Shown here: positions 33,590 through 43,435 of the stretch, one piece after another | Numbering within the stretch: position 1 is the first letter of the stretch | Layout of the letters: each line of letters starts with the position of its first letter | Assembly: GCA_900542495.1 (NCBI GenBank) | Contig: UQNW01000002.1 | Coordinates: forward strand, 124,001-188,000 | From: an uncultured Roseburia sp. | GTDB taxonomy: Bacteria > Bacillota > Clostridia > Lachnospirales > Lachnospiraceae | DNA length: 64,000 bases | Reading direction: 5' to 3' | The notes under the pieces: model-generated | Told to the model about the DNA's origin: nothing | Databases searched by the model: none | The model's input: the letters and a program-made list of their open reading frames with translations, nothing else | Position numbers and translations under genes: made by a program

Positions 33590-35122
33590 TCAGCCGTAGA
33601 CTCTCTTTTCTTTAATGACCGGCTTTATACTGAATACATTTTCAAAATATGCTGTCTTGGCATCAAACAGTGCTTTTTCCAAAGCGATATCATCCATTGT
33701 CTCAATGGTGATCACAAGTTCCCTCCCCTTGACTACCGCTTTCACATTCTTAAACTTCTGTTTGTGGCTGCGGTCCATCGCATTTGAGACACGCAGGATC
33801 GCAGAAAGTTTTGCAACGGTCAGATAACTGTCATGATCCAATTTATCTGCAAGATCTTCATAGTCAGGAAGTGACCATGTATTATATAATACAGTGTTTG
33901 CAACGATCTCACGCTCTTTGTGTGTCAGTCCGATGATCTCGGAAGCCATAATAATGTCATAGGAGCAGGACGGTCCGTTGGCAAAACTGATATATTTTCC
34001 GCAGTCATGTAAAATGGCAGCCACCTGTAAAAGCAGCCGTTCTCTTCTGCCAAGTCCGTGTACTTTTTTCATCGTATCAAAAATAAGGGTTGCCATCTGC
34101 GTCAGTGCATCAATATGTGGGGTGTAACTCATGTAACGCTCGGAAAGATTTCTTGCGGCAGATAAGACGTCCGCCTCAAAATCATGCTCTACACGGATCA
34201 TGTTATTCTTCTGTGCATAGTGGAATGCAATACCATCGCTGACATTCGTTCCCGGTGCCCAGAGGCTCTCTGCACCGATACTTTCTGCCATGCATTTGAA
34301 AATCATCATATACGGAATGACGAGTGCATCACTCTCATTTGAAAGATTTAATTCTTCGGAGATTTCCTCTAATGTCTTTTTATCCAGCTCCTTAATGTAC
34401 TTTAAGAATTTTTCAACCTCAATGGTGTTGTCTTCCTTATTCTTCTCAACCTTCCGGCTGATCTCAGAAATATAATCGCCGATGATGATCAGATATTTGA
34501 TCTTCGTCTCCTGAAGGTACATTGCCTTAAAAACCTCGAGTTCTTTGTCAACCAGCTCTTCTACCTGAAGTTCATACTGTGCAAGGTTATTGCTCTTTCT
34601 GGCAAGCTGCTCTCTCATGCGCATCGTACCGAGTGCAAGATGCTGTGTTGTGACAACTTTTCCCTTTGAAAAGACCGTGATCTGCATTCCGCCGCCTCCG
34701 GCATCCACAACGGCTGCGCCCTTCTGGATCATGCGCTCAAAATCCTCACGCATGGCAACGGATTTGTAACTGATAAAACGATGCTCCGAGTTACTTAAAA
34801 CGCTTACCGTAAGTCCTGTCCGGATGCGGATCTGGTCTAAGATAAAAAGTTCATTTTCCGCATTTCGAAGTGCTGCGGCTGCATAGGCTTCATAGCTGTC
34901 TACGCGGTAGCCGTCCATAATCTTTTTGTATTCTGCAAGTGTGTTGCAAAGTGCCTCTACAAGTTCATAGCCGATACTTCCCTTGGAATAAGCGTCCTTT
35001 CCAAGTTCGATCCTGCTTCGGATATAGTCGATATCACGGATTTTTTTCTTGCCCGAAATCTCAAATATTTTAATGCTTACTTCATAAGAACCAATATAAA
35101 TTGCTGCGAATGTATGAATCAC
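33590..35122 (-). CDS. ppx: Exopolyphosphatase/GppA family with HD domain
   Basis: 510 residues. Residues 1-300 form the ASKHA-fold Ppx/GppA domain ('IYIGSYEVSIKIFEI', 'VVDAGGGGMQITVFSKGKV'). Residues about 320-510 are an HD-type domain ('LLLQVAAILHDCGKYISF') as in long-form Ppx. It releases phosphate from polyphosphate and may act on pppGpp. The metal-binding first Asp of the actin-like loop appears as 'YIGSYEV' instead of the usual DxGSNS, a notable change. AGGAGG lies 13 bases before the ATG; a GTG just before it is an alternative start. Confidence 0.88.
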   Translation of the reverse strand: MIHTFAAIYIGSYEVSIKIFEISGKKKIRDIDYIRSRIELGKDAYSKGSIGYELVEALCNTLAEYKKIMDGYRVDSYEAYAAAALRNAENELFILDQIRIRTGLTVSVLSNSEHRFISYKSVAMREDFERMIQKGAAVVDAGGGGMQITVFSKGKVVTTQHLALGTMRMREQLARKSNNLAQYELQVEELVDKELEVFKAMYLQETKIKYLIIIGDYISEISRKVEKNKEDNTIEVEKFLKYIKELDKKTLEEISEELNLSNESDALVIPYMMIFKCMAESIGAESLWAPGTNVSDGIAFHYAQKNNMIRVEHDFEADVLSAARNLSERYMSYTPHIDALTQMATLIFDTMKKVHGLGRRERLLLQVAAILHDCGKYISFANGPSCSYDIIMASEIIGLTHKEREIVANTVLYNTWSLPDYEDLADKLDHDSYLTVAKLSAILRVSNAMDRSHKQKFKNVKAVVKGRELVITIETMDDIALEKALFDAKTAYFENVFSIKPVIKEKRVYG

Positions 35123-35173
35123 CAGATGTCTGCCTCCTCATCTTCCTTTGTATATCTCTATTATACCAATTTT

Positions 35174-36481
35174 TTATTCTTTTCCAAGTAAATAGTTGAT
35201 AAATTGCTGTGCAGTTCTGCCGGATAAACCACCGTGGGAAAGCTCCCATTTATTTGCCTCGGCAAGCAGAGTCTCCTCATCCATATGAACCTGATATTTT
35301 TCTGCGAGAACCTTCACGATATTCTGGAATTCTTTTTTGCTTGGAGCGCCAAAATAAATGGAAACACCAAATCTCGCATACAGGGAAAGCTTCTCCTGCA
35401 CGGTATCTGAGGTGTGCATATCCTCACGCACTTCCTCTTTATCCGAAAATGTTTCACGGATCAGATGACGTCTGTTTGAGGTTGCATAGATTAAGACATT
35501 GTCCGGTTTCTTCTCCAGTCCGCCTTCGATCACAGCTTTCAGATATTTATATTCTATCTCAAATTCCTCAAAAGAAAGGTCATCCATATAAATGATAAAT
35601 TTGTAATTCCGGTTTTTGATCTGTGCGATCACATCATTCAGATCACAGAACTGGTGTTTGTATACCTCGATCAGACGCAGTCCCCTATCGTAATACTGGT
35701 TTGCGATTGCCTTGATACTGGTGGATTTTCCGGTTCCGGCATCTCCGTATAACAGACAGTTATTTGCCTGTTTTCCATTGACAAAAGCTTCTGTGTTGTC
35801 GATCAGCTTTTGTTTTGCAAGCTCATAGCCGACAAGATCCTCTAATTTTACATGTGCGATATTGGTGATCGGTACGATCTCCACATCCTCATTTTCTCTG
35901 TGCTGGATACGGAAAGCCTTGTGAAGTCCGAGTTTTCCAACTCCGAAATCTTTGTAAAACGCGGTGACAGCATCTTTAAATTCAGAAACACTTGAAGCTG
36001 CCTCTAACTTTAATTTCAACTCATTGATGCGTTCCTTGATCCGTTTATTGAAAATCTTTCCGCTCTCGCTCATGCTCTGGTAATTCAACATCGCATCCAT
36101 ACAGTCCATTTCAAAATAGGCAGCAAGCTTTTCAAAGTCAAAATCAAAAAGCGATTTTATAATCTCAAAATCATGCAGTACGATCTGATTAATGGAGCCT
36201 TCCACTTCACCGCGGATCTCACAGGCTTTGCTGTAGGCATTCTCATTGTTGACTAAAATAAATGCCAGAAAGCTGTGCCACAGATTCCCCTCGAAGCCAT
36301 GGCTTACCGCAAGTTCCATTAACTGGTTCAAACTCTCATACAAAAGGGATTCCACATCCTCTTTGTTGTAATAATCGTTCTCATAATTTTCCATGATCCA
36401 AGTCATGTTATAAAATAATTTTCCATTCTCAAAATCTTTATATAAGATCAAATTCTTTGGACTTTTCATCTGTTTATTCAT
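35174..36481 (-). CDS. AAA-type ATPase, DUF815 family
   Basis: 435 residues. The N-terminal 180 are helical and poorly conserved. Residues about 215-435 are an AAA module: Walker A in 'NCLLYGDAGTGKSTSIKAIANQY', Walker B-like 'FIIYMDDLSFEEFE', a sensor region 'NVLIYATSNRRHLI' and a C-terminal lid. This matches DUF815, a small clade of ATPases of unknown role. It overlaps pheA by 8 bases and precedes ppx by 51 bp, so it is in the pheA-ppx-ppk unit. Confidence 0.88.
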   Translation of the reverse strand: MNKQMKSPKNLILYKDFENGKLFYNMTWIMENYENDYYNKEDVESLLYESLNQLMELAVSHGFEGNLWHSFLAFILVNNENAYSKACEIRGEVEGSINQIVLHDFEIIKSLFDFDFEKLAAYFEMDCMDAMLNYQSMSESGKIFNKRIKERINELKLKLEAASSVSEFKDAVTAFYKDFGVGKLGLHKAFRIQHRENEDVEIVPITNIAHVKLEDLVGYELAKQKLIDNTEAFVNGKQANNCLLYGDAGTGKSTSIKAIANQYYDRGLRLIEVYKHQFCDLNDVIAQIKNRNYKFIIYMDDLSFEEFEIEYKYLKAVIEGGLEKKPDNVLIYATSNRRHLIRETFSDKEEVREDMHTSDTVQEKLSLYARFGVSIYFGAPSKKEFQNIVKVLAEKYQVHMDEETLLAEANKWELSHGGLSGRTAQQFINYLLGKE

Positions 36482-37625
36482 TCCCTTCTGCGCTTACATA
36501 GTTTCCAAGTATTTTCAAACGGATCGTCTCCTCCGTCAGTCCGCGCAATGCGTTCTGCACCGCTGCGTCATTCAGATTTCCCTCAATATCAACGAAGAAA
36601 CGGTATTCCCATGCTTTTCCCTGCACCGGTCTTGACTCAATCTTATTCATATTGATTCCGTTGTAGATAAAATGGGATAATTTATGGTACAGCGAACCAC
36701 TCTCATGCGGAACTTCAAACGAAATGCTGATTTTATTTGCGTTTGATTCAAATATCTTCTTGTTTGCCACAATGATGAACTTTGTATAATTATTTTTGTT
36801 ATTCTGAATGGCTTCATCCAATACTTTCAGCCCATAAATATCTGCGGTCAGTGTGCTTGCAATCGCCGCCTTGTTCTTTTTTTCGTCCTCTTTGATCTTC
36901 TGGGCTGACATGGCAGTGTTCTTAAGACTGTGCTTCTCCCAGTCTCTATGGCTCTCAAGGTATTTTGAGCACTGCATCAGCGCCTGCGGGTGGGAATAAA
37001 TGTCGGTGATATCGTCCATGTCTGCTTCCGGCAGACCTAAAAGAGCATGGTCGATACGGATGATCTGCTCTCCGACAATATAGTTATTGTACTCGACCAT
37101 AAGATCATAATTTTCCGATACAATTCCTGCGGACGAATTTTCGATTGGAAAAACAGCATAATCTGCCTCTCCATTCTTGATTGCCTCCATGGCATCCCGC
37201 CACGTATCCACGTGATAGCTGTCCGCATTCTCTCCAAAATACTGCTTTAATGCTAGCTGTGAGTAAGCGCCCTCGGTTCCCTGAAACACGATTTTGGCAT
37301 TCTTATAATTTAAATGCTCCACCTCTTTAAAATCTGTGCCCTCCGTATGACCATGTTCTGTCAAAAGCTGATACTGGCGTTTTCTGCTCATAGACATGAT
37401 CTGTTCAAAAAGTTCCCGGATACCATGCTTTAAAAAAGGTGTCGCTCCCTTTCTGCTTAAGGTTTCTAATTTGGAAACTTCGCGCTGTTTATCAAATACT
37501 TTTTTTCCAACAGCAATTTTATATGTTGCAACCTCCTCCGAAATTGCCATTCTGCGTTCGTACAGTTCTACGATCTGATTGTCGATCTGATCGATCTCAT
37601 CTCTTAATTCCAATAAATCTCTCAT
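36474..37625 (-). CDS. pheA: Bifunctional chorismate mutase/prephenate dehydratase (P-protein)
   Basis: 383 residues in three parts: an AroQ chorismate mutase (1-85, 'LLELRDEIDQIDNQIVELYERRMAISEEVATYK'), prephenate dehydratase (about 108-290, 'FQGTEGAYSQLALKQYF', 'VFPIENSSAGIVSENYDLM', 'NNYTKFIIV') and an ACT domain (about 300-380) with the 'KIESRP' motif that senses phenylalanine. It makes phenylpyruvate from chorismate in two steps. It is first in a unit with DUF815, ppx, ppk and a HAD gene, behind a promoter at 37677-37705. Confidence 0.96.
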   Translation of the reverse strand: MRDLLELRDEIDQIDNQIVELYERRMAISEEVATYKIAVGKKVFDKQREVSKLETLSRKGATPFLKHGIRELFEQIMSMSRKRQYQLLTEHGHTEGTDFKEVEHLNYKNAKIVFQGTEGAYSQLALKQYFGENADSYHVDTWRDAMEAIKNGEADYAVFPIENSSAGIVSENYDLMVEYNNYIVGEQIIRIDHALLGLPEADMDDITDIYSHPQALMQCSKYLESHRDWEKHSLKNTAMSAQKIKEDEKKNKAAIASTLTADIYGLKVLDEAIQNNKNNYTKFIIVANKKIFESNANKISISFEVPHESGSLYHKLSHFIYNGINMNKIESRPVQGKAWEYRFFVDIEGNLNDAAVQNALRGLTEETIRLKILGNYVSAEGNE

Positions 37626-37676
37626 AAAAATCTAAGCCTTTCTCTGCGGTTTTTCATAATAAAGTAGTCTTTTAAC

Positions 37677-37705
37677 ATCATATTACATTCACGGTCCGGT
37701 TGCAA
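37677..37705 (-). promoter_or_regulatory. Promoter of the pheA-DUF815-ppx-ppk unit
   Basis: On the minus strand TTGCAA (37700-37705) and TATGAT (37677-37682) are spaced by 17 bp, about 55 bases before pheA. Confidence 0.65.
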
Positions 37706-37715
37706 GAGAACACTT

Positions 37716-37745
37716 GCGTCCTGGTATACAGAAATGTTATACTTT
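37716..37745 (+). promoter_or_regulatory. Promoter of the DUF5050 gene
   Basis: TTGCGT (37716-37721) and TATACT (37740-37745) are spaced by 18 bp. It lies back to back with the pheA promoter. Confidence 0.6.
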
Positions 37746-37794
37746 CTATAGATAAAAAAGTCCTTACGATAGGAATCAAAGAGGTGATTTATTT

Positions 37795-38799
37795 ATGAAA
37801 AAAATTTGGAAATGGCTGCTGTTTGTGTTGGTGATTCTTCTTGCTGTCGGGTGTGTTTTTCTCTACCGCTACATAGACCGCATTCAGTATAATGACGGCT
37901 ATGTGAACGGAAACACCGCAGGCAATCTGTATAACGAAGGTTATTTCTGTGAAAAAGATGGTATTGTCTACTTTGCCAACCCTGCCGACAACTACTGTCT
38001 GTACTCCATGAACCAGGACGGCACAAACATCAAAAAGTTAGAGGATCAGAGTGTCAGCTACATCAACGTGGATGACCACTACATTTATTACTGTAAACTT
38101 AAGGGAAAAAGCGCTGATTCATTTTCCTTCCTCCCGGTCAATACCAACAGCTTATGCCGGCTGGATATTGACGGAAAAGGAAAGCCTGAAATTTTAGATG
38201 ATGATCCGTGTATGTATGCTTCCCTGGTTGGAAATTATCTGTACTATCTGCATTATGATACCACTGATGCAACCACGCTGTACAAAGTCAAAATTGATGG
38301 CAAGGAAAAAGAGCAGGTAGAAAAACAGTCCTACTTTACCGCAAGTACCGATGGACAATATATTTATTATAACGGACTGACAGACAATCATAATATCTAT
38401 GAGATGGACACTTCCAATGACCACGCAAAAGTTATCTATGAGGGGAACTGCTGGATGCCGGTGAAAGACGGAAACAATCTTTATTTTATGGACTGTGAAA
38501 ACGATTACCGCATTGCCAAAGTCGATCTGACAAATGGTGAAAAAACGCTGGTCACGGACTGCCGTGTCGACTGCTACAACGTTGCCGGAGATAAGATTTT
38601 CTTCCAGAAAAATGATAAGACAGATCCGGCCATCTGCTGTATCAATACAGATGGAAGCAATTATCAGGAATTAAAAAAGGGAAACTACACTGCCATTAAT
38701 GTAACTTCCACATATGTCTATTTTAAAGATTTTACGACCAAAACCCCTTATTATACATCTGTTGCTGCCCCGGGCAATGTACAGATTTTCAATCCGTAA
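37795..38799 (+). CDS. DUF5050 membrane-anchored beta-propeller-like protein
   Basis: 334 residues. The N-terminus is Lys-rich followed by one hydrophobic helix (residues 7-25, WLLFVLVILLAVGCVFLY), a signal anchor. The rest is a series of repeats of about 45 residues, each with a Tyr-rich strand such as 'IYYCK', 'LYYLHYD', 'IYYNG', 'LYFMD', 'IFFQK' and a 'DGTN' or 'DGSN' turn. This is the DUF5050 propeller-like fold, secreted and of unknown role. GAGGTG lies ten bases upstream of the ATG. Monocistronic, ended by a strong hairpin shared with polC. Confidence 0.88.
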   Translation: MKKIWKWLLFVLVILLAVGCVFLYRYIDRIQYNDGYVNGNTAGNLYNEGYFCEKDGIVYFANPADNYCLYSMNQDGTNIKKLEDQSVSYINVDDHYIYYCKLKGKSADSFSFLPVNTNSLCRLDIDGKGKPEILDDDPCMYASLVGNYLYYLHYDTTDATTLYKVKIDGKEKEQVEKQSYFTASTDGQYIYYNGLTDNHNIYEMDTSNDHAKVIYEGNCWMPVKDGNNLYFMDCENDYRIAKVDLTNGEKTLVTDCRVDCYNVAGDKIFFQKNDKTDPAICCINTDGSNYQELKKGNYTAINVTSTYVYFKDFTTKTPYYTSVAAPGNVQIFNP

Positions 38800-38838
38800 G
38801 CAGGCGCTGTCACAATGCAATTTTACACATAAAAACAA

Positions 38839-38874
38839 GAAACGTCAGGAAACTTCATTTTTTCCTGGCGTTTC
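38839..38874. terminator. Bidirectional terminator between the DUF5050 gene and polC
   Basis: GAAACGTCAGGAAA pairs with TTTCCTGGCGTTTC (one G-T). On the plus strand it is followed by TTTATC; on the minus strand by TTGTTTTTATG. It closes the long minus-strand region that ends with polC. Confidence 0.85.
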
Positions 38875-38895
38875 TTTATCCCGCAAAACAAATAT

Positions 38896-41800
38896 TTATG
38901 CAAAATCAAATAACGACAACTGATTGGACTCCGGCATATCGCCCAGCAGTCCAAGATCTGCCATAAGATCAATGGTAGATTTCGTCACCTTGGTTCTCTG
39001 GCGGAAATCATCTTTGGATAAGAATTTTCCGTCTTTTGCTGCCTCCGCAACCGCAATTGCAGCATTGTCACCCATACCTTCAATGGTATTTAACGCCGGC
39101 ATAAGCTTTCCGTCGATGATCTGGAAACGGTCCGGCAATGCACGGTAAATATCAATTGGCGTAAAATCAAAACCTCTCGCATACATCTCCTGCACAATTC
39201 GCATATCACGGTAGACATCCTGCTCTTTTTTGGAAAGAGAATCTTTTCTTCTTGTGTAATCTTTATAAAAATATTCCAGACGCTCTTTTCCCTGACACAT
39301 GATCTCATAGTTGAAACCTGTCGCACGAATGGAAAAATATGCTGCATAATAGGCCAGCGGATAGAATACTTTACAGTATGCGATACGCCATGCCATCATA
39401 ACATACGCTGCCGCATGCGCTTTCGGGAACATGTATTTGATCTTCAGACACGAGTCAATATACCATTCCGGTACGTTATGCGCCCGCATTTCCTCTTTCC
39501 ATTCGTCTTTTAATCCCTTACCTTTTCGAACAGACTCCATGATCGTAAACGACTGCTCACTGTCAAGTCCCATGCCGATCAGATAAATCATAATATCATC
39601 ACGGGTACAGATTGCCGTAGAAATCGTTGCAATTCCCTGTTCGATCAATGTCTGTGCGTTTCCCAACCACACATCCGTACCATGCGAAAGTCCTGAGATT
39701 CGGATCAGATCTGAAAACTCTTTTGGTTTCGCATCAATAACCATCTGCATCGCAAAATCCGTTCCAAATTCCGGGATTCCAAGACAGCCAAGCGGGATTC
39801 CGTTGATGTCTTCCGGTTCAACTCCCAATGCAGAGGTATTCATAAACAGTGACATGACAGTCTGATCGTCTAATGGGATTGTCTGTGGATCAAGTCCTGT
39901 CAGGTCCTGCAGCATACGGATCATGGTCGGATCATCGTGTCCGAGAATGTCAAGTTTTAACAGGTTATGGTCAATGGAATGGTAATCAAAATGTGTTGTG
40001 ACCGTCGCAGTTGTCATATCGTTTGCCGGATGCTGTACCGGAGTAAACGTATTGATTTCCTCTCCAACCGGAAGTACAACGATGCCCCCCGGATGCTGTC
40101 CGGTTGTCCGGCGCACGCCGACACATCCCTGTACGATACGGTCAATCTCACAATTTCGTTTGTGGATTCCACGTTCCTCATAATAGTTTTTGATATATCC
40201 AAATGCAGTCTTATCCGCAAGTGTACCGATCGTTCCGGCACGAAAGGTCTGACCGTAGCCGAAAATAACTTCACAGTAGGCATGCGCCTTACTCTGATAC
40301 TCACCGGAGAAGTTTAAGTCGATATCCGGCTCTTTATTTCCCTTGAAACCAAGGAAGGTCTCAAACGGGATATCAAATCCGTCTTTTACAAGCTTCTTGC
40401 CACACACCGGGCAGATTTTATCCGGCATATCACATCCGCTCCGGCCGGAAAAAGCTTTTACCTCCGGCGAATCAAAATCACTGTATTTGCAGTATTCACA
40501 CCGATAATGTGCCTGTAACGGGTTAACCTCTGTGATACCGGACATGGTCGCTGCAAAAGAAGATCCTACAGAACCACGCGAACCAACCAGATACCCGTCC
40601 TCGTTGGATTTCCACACCAGTTTCTGTGCAATGATATACATAACGGCATATCCGTTGGAAATAATGGAATTTAACTCACGGTCAAGACGTTCTTTTACGA
40701 TCGGCGGAAGTTCCTCTCCGTACATACTGTGCGCTTTATTATAACAGATATCGCGGAGCATCTGATCTGAGTTCTCAATAAACGGCGGACATTTATCCGG
40801 TCTTACCGGTGCGATTTTTTCGCACATATCGGCAATCTTATTCGGATTGGTAATGACAACCTCCTCCGCTTTTGCACTTCCCAGATACTCGAATTCTTTC
40901 AGCATTTCCTCAGTCGTGCGCAGATATAACGGAGCCTGTTCGTCTGCATCCTTAAATCCTTTTCCAGCCATAATAATACGGCGGTAGATCTCATCTTCCG
41001 GGTCAAGAAAATGAACGTCACAGGTAGCAACTACAAGTTTGTTAAATTCTTCACCAAGTTTACAGATTCTGCGGTTGATGTCCTGTAACTCCTCAATCGT
41101 ATTAACCGGTTCCTTGTCACTGCGAAGCATAAATTCGTTATTGCCAAGTGGCTGTATTTCCAGATAATCATAAAACTTGACAAGCCGTATGATCTCCTCC
41201 TGTGGTCTTCCACCGACGATCGCGCGGTACAGTTCTCCAGCCTCACAGGCAGAACCTAAAAGAAGTCCCTCCCGGTACTTCACAAACTCACTCTTAGGCA
41301 CACGCGGTCTTTTGTTATAGTAAGTGAGATGTGAAAGCGACACAAGACGATATAAATTAATACGTCCGATATCGTTTGTTGCAAGAATGATTGCATGGTA
41401 GGTTGGCATTTTCATGACCGTTTCCGGTGATGTGGAAACCATATGGTTGACATCATCCAGATTTTCCATACCGCGCTCTTTTAACATCTCAATGAACTTT
41501 ACAAAAATCTCTGCGGTGCAGGCGGCATCATCCACGGCACGGTGATGATTTTCCAGTGAAACATTCAGTGCCTTTGCCACCGTATCTAACTTAAAACGGT
41601 TCAGATTCGGCAGCAGGATTCTCGCAAGTGCCACCGTGTCAATAATGGTAAACTCTCTGTCAATCCCCTGATCTTTGCAGTTCTTTTTAATAAAGCTCAT
41701 ATCAAATTCTGCATTGTGGGCAACCATGATCGCACCCTCGCAGAACTTCATGAATTCCGGCAGAATCTCCTCAATCTTCGGTGCATCAATGACCATATCG

Positions 41801-43431
41801 TCTTTGATCGAAGTCAGTTCCTCAATCCGGAATGGGATAGGCACTTCCGGGTTGACAAACGTGGAAAAACGATCCGTGATCGCACCACCGACAACCTTTA
41901 CCGCTCCAATCTCAATGATCTTATTCTTATCCGGACTGAAACCTGTCGTCTCAAGGTCGAATACAACATAGGTCTCATCTAGGCTCTGCCCTTTCGAATC
42001 TGTGATAATGTCTTTTAAATCATCTACCAGATAAGCTTCCACACCGTAGATCACTTTAAAATCATCATCCGGGTTTAAGGCATGGTTAGCATCCGGGAAA
42101 GCCTGCACATCACCGTGGTCTGTGATCGCAATTGCCTTATGTCCCCACTTCATGGCACGCTTTACGATATCCTTGCACTCGGATACACCGTCCATATCGC
42201 TCATTTTTGTGTGACAGTGGAGTTCCACACGTTTTTCCGGGCTCGTATCCATACGTGTCGTCGTAAAATCAGCAATTTTTTTGATTCCGACTATGGAAGC
42301 AATGGTCAACTCACTGTCAAACTTATCAATGGTCGTCACACCTCTGATTTTTAAGAAAGCGCCTTTTTTCAGATTGGCAAGCAGCTCGTCCCGGTCATCA
42401 TTTCTCGTAAAAATCTTTAATACGATCGAATCCGTAAAATCCGTCACTGACATAATGATAATGGTCTTTTCATTTCGGATTTCTCTCGTCTCAACCGTCA
42501 TGACCTGACAGCGGATCGTAACCTCACCCATCTCGCCGACGATTTTCTCCAATGGAATTGTTTCACCATCTTCAATATCACGTCCATAGATGACATCCGG
42601 ATTGTCTGATTTTTTGCCTCCTCCGAAGCCACCGTCATAACGTTTTTTAAACTCTTTCCGAGGACCGTCATAAGGTTTTTTTGCAGTATTTCCTGCACCG
42701 TTTCCAGCTTTTGCATCACTTTTTGCAGGTTTTGTGGCATTTCCACTAACTGTAGAACTACCTGTTCCAGATATTGTAGTCTCATTCGAAACTGCATTTT
42801 TTTCAGAAGCATCTGCCGTGACCGCAACTGTCTCGCCGTCCTCGTCTTTCAGGTTGATGTTTTTTAAGATGTTTTTTATCTCAAACTGAATCTGGAGATC
42901 ACTGTTTTTCTTGTATTTGCTCTCTTTTGGTTCCTCAAAATCAAGATCCACAATCAGATCCATTCCACAGCGCTCACACACGATCTTTTCCAAAAATTCA
43001 ACGATCTCATGGGAACGTGTCTGCGCAATGATCGTATTCTCTAATGTTAAATGCAGATGACTGTCATCTGTAAATTCCATTTTGGACGCGCGGAGCAGAT
43101 TGTACTCCATCAGGCTGTAAGCTTTTAATTCCTCTAAAATGCTGTCCTTATACATATCCATCAGCGTGCGGGCGGTATACTGCTCCGAAAGCTGGTATTT
43201 TTCAATGATGCGGACATTCATCTTTTTGCCCTTAAAAATCTGATCCTCAATGGATTTTTCCAACTGCGTGATATTGTTTTTATGTATGAGATGATTTCCC
43301 AGAAGATAGACACGGATATGATCTCTCTCATGATTCATTCCTACCTTGGTTATTTCCATCTCTGATAAAATTTTTTTCATATCTCCAGACACTTCCAGTG
43401 TCGGAAATACATCAAAAAAAAGTTTCGCCAT
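38896..43431 (-). CDS. polC: DNA polymerase III alpha subunit, Gram-positive type
   Basis: 1511 residues from the ATG at 43431; the frame is open 15 codons further, inside ispG. PolC is the main replicative polymerase of low-GC Gram-positive bacteria. Order of domains: N-terminal domains (1-225), OB fold (about 230-390), PHP first part ('RVELHCHTKMSDMDGV', near 400), an inserted 3'-5' exonuclease ('YVVFDLETTGFSPDKNKIIEIGAV', near 485-650, with DxE), PHP remainder, then the polymerase core with 'GSRGSVGSSFAATM' and a zinc-binding CxxC pair ('CEYCKY', 'CPVCGKK', near 975-1010). A Ser/Lys/Asn-rich linker lies at about residues 205-270. Last gene of the region; four bases separate it from ispG. 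Confidence 0.98.
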   Translation of the reverse strand: MAKLFFDVFPTLEVSGDMKKILSEMEITKVGMNHERDHIRVYLLGNHLIHKNNITQLEKSIEDQIFKGKKMNVRIIEKYQLSEQYTARTLMDMYKDSILEELKAYSLMEYNLLRASKMEFTDDSHLHLTLENTIIAQTRSHEIVEFLEKIVCERCGMDLIVDLDFEEPKESKYKKNSDLQIQFEIKNILKNINLKDEDGETVAVTADASEKNAVSNETTISGTGSSTVSGNATKPAKSDAKAGNGAGNTAKKPYDGPRKEFKKRYDGGFGGGKKSDNPDVIYGRDIEDGETIPLEKIVGEMGEVTIRCQVMTVETREIRNEKTIIIMSVTDFTDSIVLKIFTRNDDRDELLANLKKGAFLKIRGVTTIDKFDSELTIASIVGIKKIADFTTTRMDTSPEKRVELHCHTKMSDMDGVSECKDIVKRAMKWGHKAIAITDHGDVQAFPDANHALNPDDDFKVIYGVEAYLVDDLKDIITDSKGQSLDETYVVFDLETTGFSPDKNKIIEIGAVKVVGGAITDRFSTFVNPEVPIPFRIEELTSIKDDMVIDAPKIEEILPEFMKFCEGAIMVAHNAEFDMSFIKKNCKDQGIDREFTIIDTVALARILLPNLNRFKLDTVAKALNVSLENHHRAVDDAACTAEIFVKFIEMLKERGMENLDDVNHMVSTSPETVMKMPTYHAIILATNDIGRINLYRLVSLSHLTYYNKRPRVPKSEFVKYREGLLLGSACEAGELYRAIVGGRPQEEIIRLVKFYDYLEIQPLGNNEFMLRSDKEPVNTIEELQDINRRICKLGEEFNKLVVATCDVHFLDPEDEIYRRIIMAGKGFKDADEQAPLYLRTTEEMLKEFEYLGSAKAEEVVITNPNKIADMCEKIAPVRPDKCPPFIENSDQMLRDICYNKAHSMYGEELPPIVKERLDRELNSIISNGYAVMYIIAQKLVWKSNEDGYLVGSRGSVGSSFAATMSGITEVNPLQAHYRCEYCKYSDFDSPEVKAFSGRSGCDMPDKICPVCGKKLVKDGFDIPFETFLGFKGNKEPDIDLNFSGEYQSKAHAYCEVIFGYGQTFRAGTIGTLADKTAFGYIKNYYEERGIHKRNCEIDRIVQGCVGVRRTTGQHPGGIVVLPVGEEINTFTPVQHPANDMTTATVTTHFDYHSIDHNLLKLDILGHDDPTMIRMLQDLTGLDPQTIPLDDQTVMSLFMNTSALGVEPEDINGIPLGCLGIPEFGTDFAMQMVIDAKPKEFSDLIRISGLSHGTDVWLGNAQTLIEQGIATISTAICTRDDIMIYLIGMGLDSEQSFTIMESVRKGKGLKDEWKEEMRAHNVPEWYIDSCLKIKYMFPKAHAAAYVMMAWRIAYCKVFYPLAYYAAYFSIRATGFNYEIMCQGKERLEYFYKDYTRRKDSLSKKEQDVYRDMRIVQEMYARGFDFTPIDIYRALPDRFQIIDGKLMPALNTIEGMGDNAAIAVAEAAKDGKFLSKDDFRQRTKVTKSTIDLMADLGLLGDMPESNQLSLFDFA

Positions 43432-43435
43432 GGAT

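Noticed and set aside
38924..43200. Several frames of 60-116 aa on both strands inside polC
   Set aside because: They are shadows of the 1511-aa polymerase frame; the longest, 39967-40317, has no start signals and no family features.
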